This document shows, piece after piece, positions 1 through 12,572 of a stretch of 64,000 bases of DNA (position 1 is its first letter; each line of letters starts with the position of its first letter). The stretch is taken from the NCBI GenBank assembly GCA_963924555.1, contig OZ004588.1, positions 2,852,001 through 2,916,000 on the forward strand. The letters run 5' to 3'. The stretch is from Crambe crambe. Lineage: Eukaryota > Porifera > Demospongiae > Poecilosclerida > Crambeidae. A model generated the notes under the pieces. The model saw only the letters and a list, made by a program, of their open reading frames with translations, was not told the origin of the DNA and did no database searches. The position numbers were made by a program, and so were the translations under genes.

Positions 1-541
1 GTGTTAGGGAGTTGCTATGACTTCATAGTTTGCTAGTCCATGTTTTTTGAATGGTCATTATTAACCTTACATATGTGTGATCAACTCTTAAGTACATTGT
101 ACGAGTAGGGTAATATGACAGGCATCCTTTTTATCCTTACAGTGCACACCCCCTCCACCTCTAAGTTATTCCTGACTCGTTTACACTCCTTCATCAGTGC
201 ATACCTTTGTTTCATGCACCTTTGTTTCATGCTGCTTTATTGCATGCTGCTCATTTTGTTTAGTTTTAGACAAAGTGGAACTGTGTCACTCTCCCATTCT
301 CTACCTCCAGAATTTACTAACAATTGTATACACAACTGGTCACTAGATTGTTACCTTCTAAAGAAAATGTCAAGTTTCCAAGCATCTGATAGATCTGGGG
401 GTTAGAGAAGATGTGGGAGATCCCACTCTCCCTCCCAATACACATAATGTGTTGCATTTCCATAAGATCACTGAAGCACTGATGTTTATAGATAGAGCTG
501 TTTTTGATGAACACACACACACCCCACCCTCTCCCTATATA

Positions 542-690
542 TTGTACCATCTCACTTGTCTCTAGCATGGATAGTACTGATTGATGGAGAGTTTGTAGAC
601 CTGAGCACCTCATGGCCAACCAGATGACTATTCTGCACTTGTGAGTTTTAATGTTGAGACCCTTTACCCACTCTAGCCTGGCTAGAGAGG
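542..690 (+). repeat. Example of a dispersed ~120-bp module (MDSAEREF / GAGACCCTTTACCC)
   Basis: This block (cattle of 'TATTGT-ACCATCTCAC', a 'CATGGATAGT' core, 'GTTTGTAGACCTGAGCAC', then 'GAGACCCTTTACCCACTC') recurs in the same orientation near 1430, 5570, 7000, 8825, 12430, 13230, 14265, 43385, 44990, 46855, 47570, 49070 and 49660. In many copies a CCCTAG sits just before CATGGATAGT, which resembles a splice acceptor. Some copies read MDS(A/D)EREFVDLST in one frame, but frames break soon after. I do not recognise the source. It may be an amplified exon or a non-coding repeat. Confidence 0.6.
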
Positions 691-790
691 TTAGCATTTT
701 CAGTCAATATGAACATTCACTTTCTGTTTCAATATGGATCCCTTTCTATTGTCCTGTATCAGTTGATTTAGCCTGTGTGTGTAGTTTGTA

Positions 791-1278
791 GTATACTGAA
801 CAACCATGGAGTAGTATACTGAATACTGAACAACCATGGAGTAGTATACTGAATACTGAACAACCATGGAGTAGTATACTGAATACTGAACAACCATGGA
901 GTTGTATACTGAAGAACCAGGAGTAGTATACTGAAGAACCATGGAGTATACTGAATACTGAACAACCATGGAGTAGTATACTGAACAACCATGGAGTAGT
1001 ATACTGAATACTGAACAACCATGGAGTTGTATACTGAAGAACCATGGAGTAGTATACTGAATACTGAACAACCATGGAGTAGTATACTGAAGAACCATGG
1101 AGTAGTATACTGAATACTGAACAACCATGGAGTAGTATACTGAACAACCATGGAGTAGTATACTGAATACTGAACAACCATGGAGTAGTATACTGAAGAA
1201 CCATGGAGTATACTGAATACTGAACAACCATGGAGTAGTATACTGGAGTAGTATACTGAATACTGAACAACCATTGAG
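791..1278. repeat. 30-bp minisatellite with shortened variants
   Basis: About 17 head-to-tail copies of a unit near GAACAACCATGGAGTAGTAT plus ACTGAATACT. Full units are 30 bp; shortened units lack one ACTGAATACT or AGT segment. The 30-bp length and absence of stops on the minus strand create long spurious open frames there in several frames. On the plus strand each unit contains ATG GAG TAG. The core also occurs once at about 1914-1930, possibly the unamplified ancestor. Confidence 0.95.
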
Positions 1279-2341
1279 TAATGTTGACCTTGTCACCTTT
1301 ATCTGTTGGATTCAAGCAATGTGATGCGATATCCTCTAGAAGCTGTGTGGAACTGGCCCAAAAGGTATCTTTTTCAATGAGGTATGCCTCATATCCTCCC
1401 AGTTTAGTACGTCTTCTGATTGTCCCTATATATTGTGCCATCTCTTAACATGCATAGTGCTGAGTAGTTTATAAACCTGAGCACTTCATGACCCACCACT
1501 CATTCTAGAGATGATTTGGACTTGTGACTTTCTAATGTTGAGACCCTTTACCCACTCTGGCCTATATAGAGTGGCATATCCAGAGTTTGTCATGTTAACA
1601 CTTTCAGTTGATATGATAATTCATTTTCTGTTTCAATATGGATTCCTTTCTATTGTCCTGTATCAAACCATATCAGTTGAGTTTAGCCCTAGGAGGGTGT
1701 GCATAGTCCAGTGATAGCTTCCGGTTTGTAAAGGTCATCCATTGATCCACCCATCTTGGAGCAAAAGACGTGTTTTCTTGGAGTTGAAGTGTGTATGATG
1801 ATAATTATGATGATAGTACATTTAACTAGGAGATTGCAAAACTGAATAAAGTGTATGATATCTGATAAGCTTTTTCTACTCTGAAGTTTTCCATACTAAA
1901 TATATACAGTCCATGAACAACCATGGAGTACATTGATCCATCAAAATACAAAGCCTCTGCTACTACTTCCACTTCACTAACACACATGCCTGACAGGGTT
2001 TCAGTAATTGGTTGGGGGAATTTCAATCAAAGGGGGATCTCCCCCTTCCCCCCTGCGCTGTATGAAACCCTGCCTGATACCATCATATGTAGCAAGAGCA
2101 GCCAATGATTCACAGAAATTTTTCCCCTATTATTTCTTCACTAAAATGCTTCTCACTCAACTGCTGGCATTGAGATTCAACCCAAATCTATGCCAGCATG
2201 ATTTGGATGTCCCTATCTCAAGTTTCCCTTTGTAAGTCCCCTCTGTAACTTAACCTATGACTCCAGTAACCAGTGTTTATTTGCCCTCTGTTGATTTCAC
2301 CTCCCCTGAGCTAACATTCTTAGTCAACAGTCGGCACTTAG

Positions 2342-2342
<1 letters not shown>

Positions 2343-2373
<31 letters not shown>
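2343..2373. repeat. (CT)n microsatellite
   Basis: Uninterrupted CT dinucleotides followed by CACTCACTCACT. A simple repeat with no gene context. Confidence 0.95.
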
Positions 2374-2377
<4 letters not shown>

Positions 2378-3110
2378 ACTCACTCTCCCCTTCCCTGAAT
2401 TTCAAAAAATAATTTAAAAACCGAGTAAGTGTTTGCTATGGTTCTATTTAGTGTTCTCTACATTGTGACACATAGCAATAACTGTGCATATGTGTCATCA
2501 ATGCTCTGTACTGTTTTTGTTAGTAGGCTAAGCAGCTGAAACATCTCTGAATATTGTCCAGAAATGGTTAGAGTCTCCTCCAGAATTGTATGCTCAGCTG
2601 GTCACTACATTGGGTTGGAGATAACGTGGGAGATCCCTCCCCTCCCCTCAACACAATACGTACACATAATGTGTTGCTGCAATCACTAGTAGTTGATGTT
2701 TTATACGGTTTTACAAACACACACCCACCACACCCCCTCCACGTATTGTTCTAACTAATCACTGTATGTTGTGTATGTGTGACAGCTGGCAGCAAGTGAC
2801 CCTTACTTGGTTATCACATGTGATTTCCTTTTTGATGTGGTTTTTTAGAGCATTGTTATTGTATTTCAATCACCTTCCCCTCCTCGAGCCTCTTTGTATA
2901 TGCTAGCATATGGAATCATAATCTTATCCTGCTTCACCTTTACTACATCATGTTTTCCATGGCTCAAAAGATATCGATATGCCACCTCTTTCCTCCATGC
3001 TGTCCTTTATATTCAGCCTCAATACATTTCCTACTAACTCCTTCATATCCACCAACATCCTGTTGTCACATAATTATGTTAATATCCCATGCAGGAGAAA
3101 TGCTACTTGT

Positions 3111-3236
3111 TGCAACATGAAATTCAGAACATCAAACCAAAATTTACATAGCTTCCTTTTAAGTAGAAGCCACAATTAAGTCCTTTGAAAGGAGGCTATG
3201 TAAATTTTGGTTTGGTGTTCTGAATTTCATGTTGCA
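3111..3236. repeat. Foldback element, 47-bp arms
   Basis: Positions 3111-3157 are the reverse complement of 3190-3236 with two mismatches, separated by a 32-nt loop. The foldback interrupts a module found uninterrupted at about 15475-15560 and 45600: the shared text GCAGGAGAAATGCTACT stops at the foldback and CACTTATAATAACACCAAC resumes after it. This supports a mobile insertion. A transcript would form a long hairpin. Confidence 0.85.
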
Positions 3237-5747
3237 AGATTATTGTAATCCACTATACAGTGTGTTGTGCAACACTCACTTGCACTTATAATAACACCAA
3301 CCACTTCACAGTACAGCTTTTCCACTGAGTGTGCACAAGTACATCACAACTAGAGAATTACTTTTTCTCCAGCAGAACAACAAAGTGAAAAAGTGTATTT
3401 TGTTAATCAGCCAGTGAGTTGTGTACAGGTTATGCTTAAACCATTGAGTGTTCCATTTTCCTCTGGTATAATGTAATCAGTCTATTCAGAACTAGTGAAA
3501 TTACCCTTCCACAGTTAACCTCATCATATTGATGGGGAGATCCCCTAAATTAGTGTTAGTTGTGTGTTACTGTGTATTACTTACCTTATCATGTCATGTG
3601 TTTCCAATCACAATCCTGTTAATTTCCTCTGGATACCACATGCACATCCACTGGTGTGTGTGTGTGGAAATTCTTACTAATTGGGCAATGCATATACAGT
3701 ATGTCTAGAAGGTATATTATCCAGTGACCTTTAAAAAAGGGAGTGTCTTATAGTAAAACACCAGGTAAAGGGTTGATCCTGTGGGTAAAACCAACCATGT
3801 ATGGACAGTAATTCCAAGTACTCAGAGTACTTATGTTGTATACAACATAATGAGCCCTTTGATGTGTAAATGTTGGTATAGAGGTTGACTTCGACTATTC
3901 TGAACTTGTGATTTTCTAATGTTGAAACCCTTTACCCACTCTAGTGTATTGAGCAGTTGTGCAGGAATTTAACTTCAAATGTTAAGTGTGTTGTCTGAAT
4001 TTTTGAATGTCTTGATCAGCACTCTCATGTGTCTGTGCATTATTTAGAAGTATGAGTAATATGATGCTAGTGTGTGTGACTGCCCCAGACAGATTGGACA
4101 CAACCCTTTAGAGCATATCCTCCATTGGTTGGTATGTACGTATGTGAAATTCCTGCCAGGTTGGGACTGTTACAATTAATGACTACAGCACATACGTAAA
4201 GTATGACATAGTGTTAAGATATCATGTGACAGGTGGGTTGCATAACCTCTCTACAAAGGACAAAAGGTTGGGTCCCAAGTGTGTCAGGTTCCACTGCAAT
4301 AATCTCTATCCCAGTCCAATATGTCTTCTGACTGTCCCTCCCTCCCCCTAATAATTACATTGTCCCATCTCACTTTGTCCCAAGCATCACTTTGCATCTA
4401 GCATTGAGAGTGAACACTTCATGCCCCACCCTTTTCTTTCTAGATGGTTTAACTTTCTATTGATTATATGTGGCTTTATATCATCCATTAAAATTAATTT
4501 GAGTGTAGCTTTGATAGAGATTTAGGTGTGCTACTTTATGGATTCATAATACGAGCATGTTACTGATGGCCTTTTCCCCATGGTAGTTTCATGGTAATTG
4601 TTGTCAACCATGTAGTGGAGTAAATCCATAGTGGACCTTGCAGTTTTTATTCTCTATCCATATGTAATCGACTGTCTTAAAATTGTATGCTCTATATAGA
4701 ACAGGGATCAATACTGAGGGGGAGGCTCACCCATGGTAGTAATATACAATGGATGATGTTCATGCACCCCCTTTCCCATATTACATATTGGTTCTTAATG
4801 ATGCTCACCCTTGGAGATACATTGAATGCTGCTCACCCCTTCCCTGTATTACATTGATGCTCACCACCTTTCCCATATTGATTAGTAACACATTGGATGT
4901 TGCTCACCCACCTTCCTGTATTGCACCACTGTCATTCTAGAGGACTATTCTGCACCTAATGTTGAGACCATATACCCACTCTTTCTAATGGTGAAACCCT
5001 TTACCCACTCTAGCCTAGGTTGTCATACTTTCAGTTGATATGGGCATTCACTTTCTGTTTTTAATATCTGTAGTTGTACCCAAGGTAGTTTACAAGTCAT
5101 GGGAATGTGAATTGTAAATCAGAAAGTGCACAACTAGGTAACTGTTACTTGTTCACCATGTAAAATTGATAACCAATAATAGACCTCTTTAGATGTGAAA
5201 TAGGGACACCCTCTCTAATAAGGACACTTTGTTACGTCCAAAATGTGCTCTTTTAGTACAAGTCAACCCCTGAAATAAGGCCACCCTTCTACAAAGGCCA
5301 TAGACTTTGGCAAGCAAGGGGTTAAGTATGTGGCACTATGCAACCCAGCTGTTACATGACATCATAACATTTGGATTAATGATGTCATAAACTTATGCTT
5401 CAAGTATTCCGTATTCTGATTATTCAAATTTGCTACCTATTATTCCTGATTATGTATTCATATGTGTTGGGTGTGCATGATAATGAGATAATGCTGAGCA
5501 TAACCATTGAAAGCCCCTTCCTCTGGTTGTGAACTGTCTCTGATTGCTCTTCTTCCTCCCCCTATATATTGTACCATCTCACTTTGTCCCTAGCATGGAT
5601 AATGTTGAGAGTTAGTAGACCAGAACACCTCACTTGATGTTGAGACCCTTTACCCACTTTACCTTAATTAATGTGTAAAATGTTGAGGTGTGCATCCAGA
5701 GAGGTTGTCATATTTTCAGTTTCAATATGGTCTCTTTTATTATGTAT

Positions 5748-6013
5748 GGGGTTTTTGAATAGACCATTGGAAAGCTTTTAAATCATTTTGGTGGTAAAAA
5801 GGTTCTACTGGTATAGTCTATAGAAGTTCAAATAATTTCTTTTTTTTTTTTGGTGGTCATCAACCCCTTAAGGGAGTTGCTACCCACAGTTTTGGTGATT
5901 TTCGAAATATTTTGTCGAACTTCTAGGCTTCATACATGCCCCTAGAACCTTTTTTTACCACCAAAATGCAGCTTTTTAAAGAGCTTTCCAATGGTCTATT
6001 CAAAACCCCCCTA
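5748..6013. repeat. Foldback element, ~65-bp arms
   Basis: The left arm near 5748-5815 (GAATAGACCATTGGAAAGC, then TTTTGGTGGTAAAAA) is repeated inverted at about 5945-6013. Small indels separate the arms, and the central ~130 bp contains a T-run. It is consistent with a MITE-like foldback. Confidence 0.75.
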
Positions 6014-6628
6014 GTCCAACCATGACCGAGATAGCAAAAATATTTTGGAAAATTGTACAACTGATATCTCAAAATATTATATACATTTCATACTTATCAG
6101 AGAGTGCGGTAGACTCTCTATGTAGGGATGACTCGGATGGCCGCGCGCGCCGCCTATAGACTAATACAAAAGTGAAATTCTAGTTCCCCCACTTAGACCT
6201 AACAAAAGCTACTGCAGGGGCGGATCTGACTAAGTTCGTCCGAACCCCCCCTTTTTTAGGGTCGACTATAAGGACTGAAGGGCGGCTAGCCTTTATGATT
6301 GACTTAAATACTCGCCTTTTTCTAGTTCTGGGTTCCCATATTACAATAGTGCTCACCATGGTTGGACCCCTTTCCCATATTACATATTGGTTCTTAATGA
6401 TGCACACCCTTGGAGGTATATAATACATTGAATGCTGCTCACCCCTTCCCTGTATTACATTGATGCTCACCACCTTTCCCATATTTAATGCATGGTATTT
6501 GATTGGACTGTATTGCACTCTTAATATATGCTAGCTGAGAAGAATAGGTGTGTCTATATAGTGCACTGTAACATATGTATGCTAGCTGAGAAGAATAGAT
6601 GTATTTCTAGCTAGTATCCAACCATATA

Positions 6629-6770
6629 TGTGCCTGATAGCACCACCACATCACCTGTAAGTGCCTGATCACCCATTTCAATCACCTCTAGGTGCCTGAT
6701 ACCAAATCACCCTTAGGTGCCTGCATGATCCAAATCATGCACCTGTATGTAAGTAGGTGCCTGATAACCA
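6629..6770. repeat. Imperfect ~35-bp tandem repeat (GTGCCTGAT)
   Basis: Four to five degenerate units built on (T/A)GGTGCCTGAT followed by an A/C-rich stretch ending in CACC. It is tandem but well diverged. No coding potential is evident. Confidence 0.7.
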
Positions 6771-7660
6771 CCAACTGTATAGCCAGTTCAATGTCAGAAC
6801 AAATCCAAATATGTAGGTACCTATTATACTCACACAAACCATGTACATGGTGGGCATTATATGTGATAGTCCCAGCATTAGATTAATCGTGCTTTTAATA
6901 ATGAAACTGTTCCAAAATTTTATCATTTAAAGTGGTGTGAATCATATTTGATTTTGTTGGAAATGACCATTAATCCCTATAATATAATTGTCCCATCTCA
7001 CTTTCTCCCTAGCATATAGATAGTGCCGAGATAGAATTTGTAGACCTGAGGACCTCGTGGCCCACCACTGTCATTCTAGATGACTATTCCACACTTGTGA
7101 CATGACTTTCTAATGTTGAGACCCTTTACCCACTCTAGCATGGCAATTCACACTACGTCACATGCCCCACACTTTAGTCATGATCATTTCTATGCCATAT
7201 CTGGTTGATTTTTAAGATAGTCAAATGTGACTCTCTTTGGTTGCCTGTATTGTGTCCACCAAAATATGCTAAAAGTTCCCCATGTAATCATACCTGATGG
7301 AGAAGGATCTCAGGATCTTTCATTAGTTAGACACTAGACCATGTGCTCTATTGATGCTTTTTTTTTTAAAGCTGTCTCATGCATAATATATTAGTTTGTG
7401 GTAAATTGTGTATTGACACTTCTTACTTGTGTATAAAAGTGTGTGTGTGTGTTGTATGAGTATTATTTTGATTATTGTGGTGAATTAGTGTTTTATATAG
7501 TCCATTCAGAACTGATGTAATTACTTTCCACAGTTGATTGAAGGAAGGGTTGGGGGGTGGACCCCAAAATTGATTGTTTGTGTTGCTATCATGTAAAATT
7601 AATGTGTTTCATTATGCACACAATCACATGCTAATTCCCTTAATACAATAATTATATGTA

Positions 7661-8093
7661 CCGTATTTCCTTGAATAATAGCCCTCCTTGAATAAACGCC
7701 TGCCTCATATAATTGCCGGGACTTCAAGCAACATAAGAAATACACGCCGGCCTCGAATTAACGCCTGGTCAAAGTGCATGAAGCTGCTAAGTTTGTGTCG
7801 AAAAGATCTTGCTACAGTAGCATAACCAAAATCAAAGCTGTAGAAATGACAGATAAAAGTCTAAGAAGCAGGTAAGATCAGCTACGTATGATGCAGCAAT
7901 ACTATATATCCTCGGATAACGCTCGACCCGCCATTAATAATGCACACGCCACCTTGTGCATATGCCCCGCCGGCCCGCAGTACATTAATTTAATAGACAC
8001 CGGCCTTATATAGAAGCCTGCCTCGTTTTGTAGCCGGGTATGAGAATTCTCTGTAAGAAATAAACGCCCAGGCTATTATTCAAGGAAATACGG
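7661..8093. mobile_element. 433-bp MITE with TATGTA duplication
   Basis: The element begins CCGTATTTCCTTGAATAATA and ends with the exact inverse, giving a TIR of about 24 bp. TATGTA flanks it on both sides (7655-7660 and 8094-8099), a likely target duplication of which TA is the minimum. Inside both ends are further degenerate copies of the TIR theme (GAATAAACGCC, GAATTAACGCC). Base composition is richer in CpG than the surroundings. It encodes nothing and must rely on a transposase elsewhere. Confidence 0.85.
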
Positions 8094-10231
8094 TATGTAC
8101 ATCCTGTGCATATATAACTCAGACACATCCACTGCACTGGGCCACTGGCTCGACTATCATTGCTGTGGCAACACAATCTTCTAACTGGGCAATGCATGCA
8201 TAGATGGTATGCCATTTCTGATTATCCAGGGACTTACTATACTAGGTAAAGGGTCCCTACGGGCAAAACCAACCTTGGGATGGGGGTTTATTTACTCTTG
8301 TAGTACGTGGAGTAGTTATTTGTGCTCTGGGCATAATTATGTGACAGTATCAGGTAGAAATCCATCCTCAAATCATGCTTTTAATAATGAAACTGTCTCA
8401 AACTTCTCTCATATGGTTGAGCTGGAAGTGGCACTTGTGGTATGAATGAAGATTTGATTTCTACACTATTAGTAATGTGGATCATCAATCCTTGTCACAT
8501 CTGTCTGTTGGATTCAAGCAGTCCTTACTTGATCACTTTCCTTTCACTGGCCCAAAAGGTAACTTTTTCAATGAGGTATGCCACATATCCTCCCAGTTTA
8601 GTACGTCTTCTGATAGTACCTATAACTTGCCTCTTAATATCAGTCTATTTGGGCTGCCATGTAAAGCAAGTATGGTCCTATTCAGTTGATTAAGATCTTT
8701 ATGTAAGCAGTGGTCAATTCCAGGGTCTTCCCTCATATCTCCCAATCACTATGACTTGTAACTATAGGCTGTGAATTGATTATGGATTGACTCCTTGACC
8801 TTTGTCCCATTTCATTTTGTCACCAGCATGGATAGTGTTGAGAGGTGGTTTATAGACCTGAGTTATTCTCAATGGTTGACATTGACACTTGTGTCATTCT
8901 AATGTTGAGACCCTTTACCCACTCTAGTTCAGAGGGGTCTATTCTGAAAGAAGCCCTTTCAGTCCATATGACTGATTTCACTGTGGTCCCCTTTGTAAAA
9001 CATGAGAAATTTGAGGAGGGTGTGCTACAATATGGATTCACAATCCAATCATGTTACTGATATATCTTTTACCAGGTTAGCTTTCAGACTGAACCATGTG
9101 AATTACAAGTGTTTTTCATGAGAACTGTTGTCAAGTGAAGTAAATATAAATGGACCTTGATTGTTCTCTATCCATACGTTGAGGGTGGGGAGTGTGATAT
9201 AAGATAAGACAAGATCTCCCCTCCCAAAATATAATGCTTTTAAGGTAGAATGTATTGTTTAAGTAGAAATTCTGCAGCCAAATATGTCTACTAAAATTAA
9301 AACTGACAATTCTCATCCTAAAGTGGAAGTACGGCAAATGTGGATATGGTCAGGGCAAATCTTTCAGTCTGTGTGATGCATTGCATGTGTACCCCCCAAT
9401 ACATGTGTTAGTTGTATGTGCTCAATGTTACTCCATGGTCATGAGTGAGTCTAACTACTCCCATATAGTTCATCTCTTTATGTGTGTGTGCCTGTGGCTA
9501 GTTGCCAACATTCTAAGTTTGTCAGCATTTTGTACAACTAGAGTGTTTGCACTAAAGCATCTGTGCCAATTGAGAAGTTACCATGGTACAGGTATTAGAC
9601 TGCTGCATTTAATGAGTTTTGAATATCTTGATTGATTTGCACTCTCATGTGTACCATAAAGTACCTAACTGTGCATTATTTAGAAGTTGAGTATTGTGAT
9701 GTTAACATCCCCAGACAGAAATGAAATATACACATTCCTTTTAGACATACTTTAGTCCCCCCATTGGAGGTATTGATGTAGAGGTGTACAACCAATGCAA
9801 CATTCAATCATTCATTAAGTACCCATGTATGTACTCTATTGAGATTTGGTCAGATAAAGATATTGACCAGGAAGCAGTGAACCCTGACACATTATATACT
9901 AATTACTATTAAACCATCCATAATATGCTTTAGAACAGAGCCATCAGGAATAAATGACCAATGCCAGTCTGGGCTCCATAAGCACCATAGTAATGCTTGC
10001 GATTCATTTTATAGTGTCATTGGGTTTCTTGTACTTTAAAAAAGAATTTTTCATTAACTTTAATAGTGATATCAAAACTATGGCAGGCTAAATGTTATAG
10101 TATCACTCACAGTATAATGTAGACTCAATGAGTCCCTTTTATACTGTCAAACATTCAGCAGTCTTGTTGGGTTTCTGGTGGTTTTAAGTGGGATTTATAA
10201 GAATGTAATTATTGTTCATGAATAATAATAT

Positions 10232-10482
10232 TAATTATAGGATTTTTCACTAAGTCGGTTAATACCCTCATCCTCAGAGTTCCACTATTTTAGGACCTTC
10301 TAGCTGTTGTTGTAATGACCTCAAGCTTTGAATATAATTATAGGATTTTTCACTAAGTCGGTTAATACTCTCATCCTCGGAGTTCCATTATTTTAGGACC
10401 TTCTAGCTGTTGTTGTAATGACCTCAAGCTTTGCCCTCAGTCACCATAACAGCAACAGCTCTCAAGTTCCTAAAATAGCATA
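10232..10482. repeat. 99-bp direct duplication plus inverted partial copy
   Basis: Positions 10232-10330 and 10335-10433 are near identical and separated by four bases. Immediately after, 10439-10482 is a shorter, diverged copy in reverse orientation (compare TATTTTAGGACCTTCTAGC with the complement of AGTTCCTAAAATA). The arrangement could fold into a hairpin. Confidence 0.85.
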
Positions 10483-10683
10483 CTCAAGTGGTTGAATGAC
10501 TGTTGTATAATGTACATACATATGAAGTGTTTCCCTCTGTTTTCCATGTAGATGCTTCAACTTAAGGAATGCAAAGATAATGGAGCACTAACATTCTGTG
10601 CCGATCAGCAAACTCATGGTGTTTTTTTTTTAAATTGACTCCACCTCCTCTCCCCTCCCCTCCCCCTGATGTTACGCCCGCAG

Positions 10684-10758
10684 AGATTACGTCCCCCAAT
10701 GAAGGAATCCAGCTGGTCCTTATTAAAGACCACTTGCACTCACTATCGGATTCTGAAG
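10684..10758 (+). other. Exon-like cassette (EITSPNEG... type)
   Basis: Flanked by a pyrimidine-rich acceptor ending CGCAG and a donor GAAG/GTATGC. Read in phase 1 it gives EITSPNEGIQLVLI then KDHLHSLSDSE. A diverged counterpart with acceptor and donor lies at 51958-52038 (readable as FQLVLTEEHLH in a shifted frame) and another, less clear, at about 46530-46609. Family not recognised. It may be an exon of a decayed tandem gene. Confidence 0.35.
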
Positions 10759-10971
10759 GTATGCAGAAAAGTCACTTTCTTATTCTGCACCTGTTTTGGT
10801 TATCTTGGACATGTGTCTTTTGAATATTTGACCTTGATGTGGTTAATGAATGTTAATACCCTTTGAAGGATGAGATGATCCCTACATAACACTCCCAATC
10901 ACTATGACCTAAACCTATGGTGTGAATAAGTGTCCCTGTGATTAGTCCATGAATGACCTTTTGACCTTTCC

Positions 10972-11120
10972 AATGTATATAACAGAAAAGATGATCAATG
11001 TAGTGTCACAAGAGTCTGAAGACGACACTTTAGAACGTGATGGAGGTTCTACTTCCACCAGCCTATACAGTGGTGACTGCAGGACCACACCCACTTATGT
11101 CTCATCTTTTTGTCTTTTTT
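10972..11120 (+). other. Possible 3' exon (VSQESEDD... type)
   Basis: Follows an acceptor-like TATATAACAG and reads MINVVSQESEDDTLERDGG then STSTSLYSGDC. A diverged copy lies near 52290-52400, where the corresponding frame ends early. In both places this block follows the EITSPNEG-type cassette by about 250 bases, so the two appear to belong to one duplicated unit. No known domain. Confidence 0.3.
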
Positions 11121-11250
11121 TAAAGTGTATCATCTATTATGTGCACATATTGTATGTTGAAAGAGTTCAGTGTCATTGTTGGTCATGTGTGTCCTCATTC
11201 CTGATAACATCCTTCACTCCTGTTTGTAGGCCGTGTTCCTCATCAATTTT

Positions 11251-11474
11251 GCGCATGGGCATTGTGATTTTAGGGGGTGGGGCAGGCTGGTTGCATGGTG
11301 GGCATTATTTGCATCAGTGATTAGCATAATATGCATGTTCAATATTCTGACCGAGAGATCCGTTTGAAGATCGAGATGGAGACAGCTTGCTTGTTGAGTG
11401 TCTGCAGTCGGCGCCATTGAACGAGGTTTCATTCATCCAGATGGAAGTGTTCTGCATTAATAACTGGCATCTGT
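11251..11474 (+). promoter_or_regulatory. Promoter / first-exon-like block, copy 1
   Basis: Contains a GC-rich GGGGGTGGGGCAGG box, an octamer-like ATTTGCAT at 11307-11314, then GCGCCATTGAACGA, a possible ATG at 11441 reading MEVFCINNWHL, and a strong donor-like GTAAGTACC at 11475. The copy at 41969-42190 conserves box, octamer, GCGCCATTGAACGA and donor. Conservation of the donor in two diverged copies suggests a real 5' exon with an upstream promoter. The downstream product is unknown. Confidence 0.45.
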
Positions 11475-11894
11475 GTAAGTACCTGCAGCCTTTGGACATT
11501 TAGGTTTAACAAGTCTTGAATCAGTGATAGCGTCCAACTCGTAAAGATCATCCATTGATCCACTCATCTTTAGCAAAAGGCACGTTTTCTTGGAGTCAGA
11601 TATGATGATGTGCTTACATAGTATTCCTATATGTTGTCATGTTTGTGTATGCATAAACCCCTTGCTTGCCAATGTCTACTCATACGGTACTGTTGCCTTA
11701 CTGAATATGATGTGACCTTAATCAAGTTGGATATATCATCGAAGGTTGGAAGCATCAAATAATTATGCCAGACATCCTTTTGTGTATATCTAATATTAGC
11801 AATGTGTGGATTTACAGTGTACACCCTTCCTCTTCACTTATTTACAGTTCCACACCTTTGTTTCAACTGCTGCATGCTTTTCATTTTGTTTTAC

Positions 11895-11962
11895 AGAGTG
11901 GAGTTGTACTTCCAACACAACTGGCCATACTTTCAGAAAAAAGTTTCTGAGCAAGCATCTGG
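11895..11962 (+). other. Exon-like cassette (VELYFQHNW type)
   Basis: Preceded by the acceptor-like TTTTGTTTTACAG and followed by GGTAGGTT. One frame reads VELYFQHNWPYFQKKVSEQ. The counterpart at about 42689-42761 has the same acceptor and donor. A more decayed copy lies at about 258-395. It occurs ~60-130 bp before the 71-bp cassette at 12026. Unknown family. Confidence 0.35.
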
Positions 11963-12025
11963 TAGGTTGGAGATATACTTCTTTTCGTTCTAACTAATCA
12001 CTGTATGTTGTGTATGAAATTACAG

Positions 12026-12096
12026 AATGAGATGATGAAGTCATCAAGGAAGAGGAGCAGTCGTAGCCATCCCTCTAAGAGACCAGACCCTTACAG
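12026..12096 (+). other. 71-bp exon-like cassette, copy 1
   Basis: Bounded by AATTACAG-type acceptor and CAG/GTAACC donor. In one frame it encodes a short basic peptide of the type NEMMKSSRKRSSR; this copy has a stop after the second arginine-serine stretch. Four further copies exist at 13564, 42958, 48725 and 54379. The length is not a multiple of three, so inclusion would shift frame. Confidence 0.5.
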
Positions 12097-12547
12097 GTAA
12101 CCATCAATCATTTTCAATAGTGTCTGTTGGATCCAAGCAGCCCTTACTTGGTCACTTTCCTTTCACATGTGATTTCCTTTTGATGTGGTTTTTAAGACAT
12201 TGTTATTGTGTATCAACCACCTTCCTCCCCTTTCCATTTGCTCTTTGTGATTGTGTGTACTAGCATGTGTGTGAATTCATGTCCTCTGTCTTTGTCTCTC
12301 CTTTAAAAGGTGCCAGTGCTTTACGTGGAAGTGGCTCACTTTATCATGGGTGTCACCTATGTGCAGTGCATCCCAGTTTCATAGGTAGTATGTCTTCTGA
12401 TTGCCCCTCCCTCCCCCTACATATCACTTTGTCCCTAGCATGGATAGTGACGAGAGAGAGTTTGTAGACCTGAGCACTTCACAGCCCACCACTGTCAATC
12501 TGGATACTCACTATTCTGTTTTTTACTTTTCTAGTGTTGGGACCCCT

Positions 12548-12572
12548 TGTCCCCCCCCCCCCCCCCCCCCCC
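12548..12572. repeat. Poly-C run
   Basis: An uninterrupted C homopolymer of about 22-25 bases after TGTCCC. Exact length is prone to assembly error. Confidence 0.9.

Noticed and set aside
700-1441. Long minus-strand open frames over the minisatellite
   Set aside because: Three frames stay open because the 30-bp unit has no stop on that strand; the peptides are pure repeats of the unit and carry no gene signal.
6134-6160. Tiny CpG-rich patch (GGCCGCGCGCGCC)
   Set aside because: Too short for a CpG island or promoter, and no start or exon follows; likely chance or repeat debris.
6180-6518. 112-codon minus-strand frame
   Set aside because: It overlaps duplicated non-coding modules also present near 4750 and 50650, where the frame is not kept.
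8006-8215. Minus-strand frame at the end of the 7661-8093 MITE
   Set aside because: It runs out of the TIR into flanking repeats and has no resemblance to any protein.
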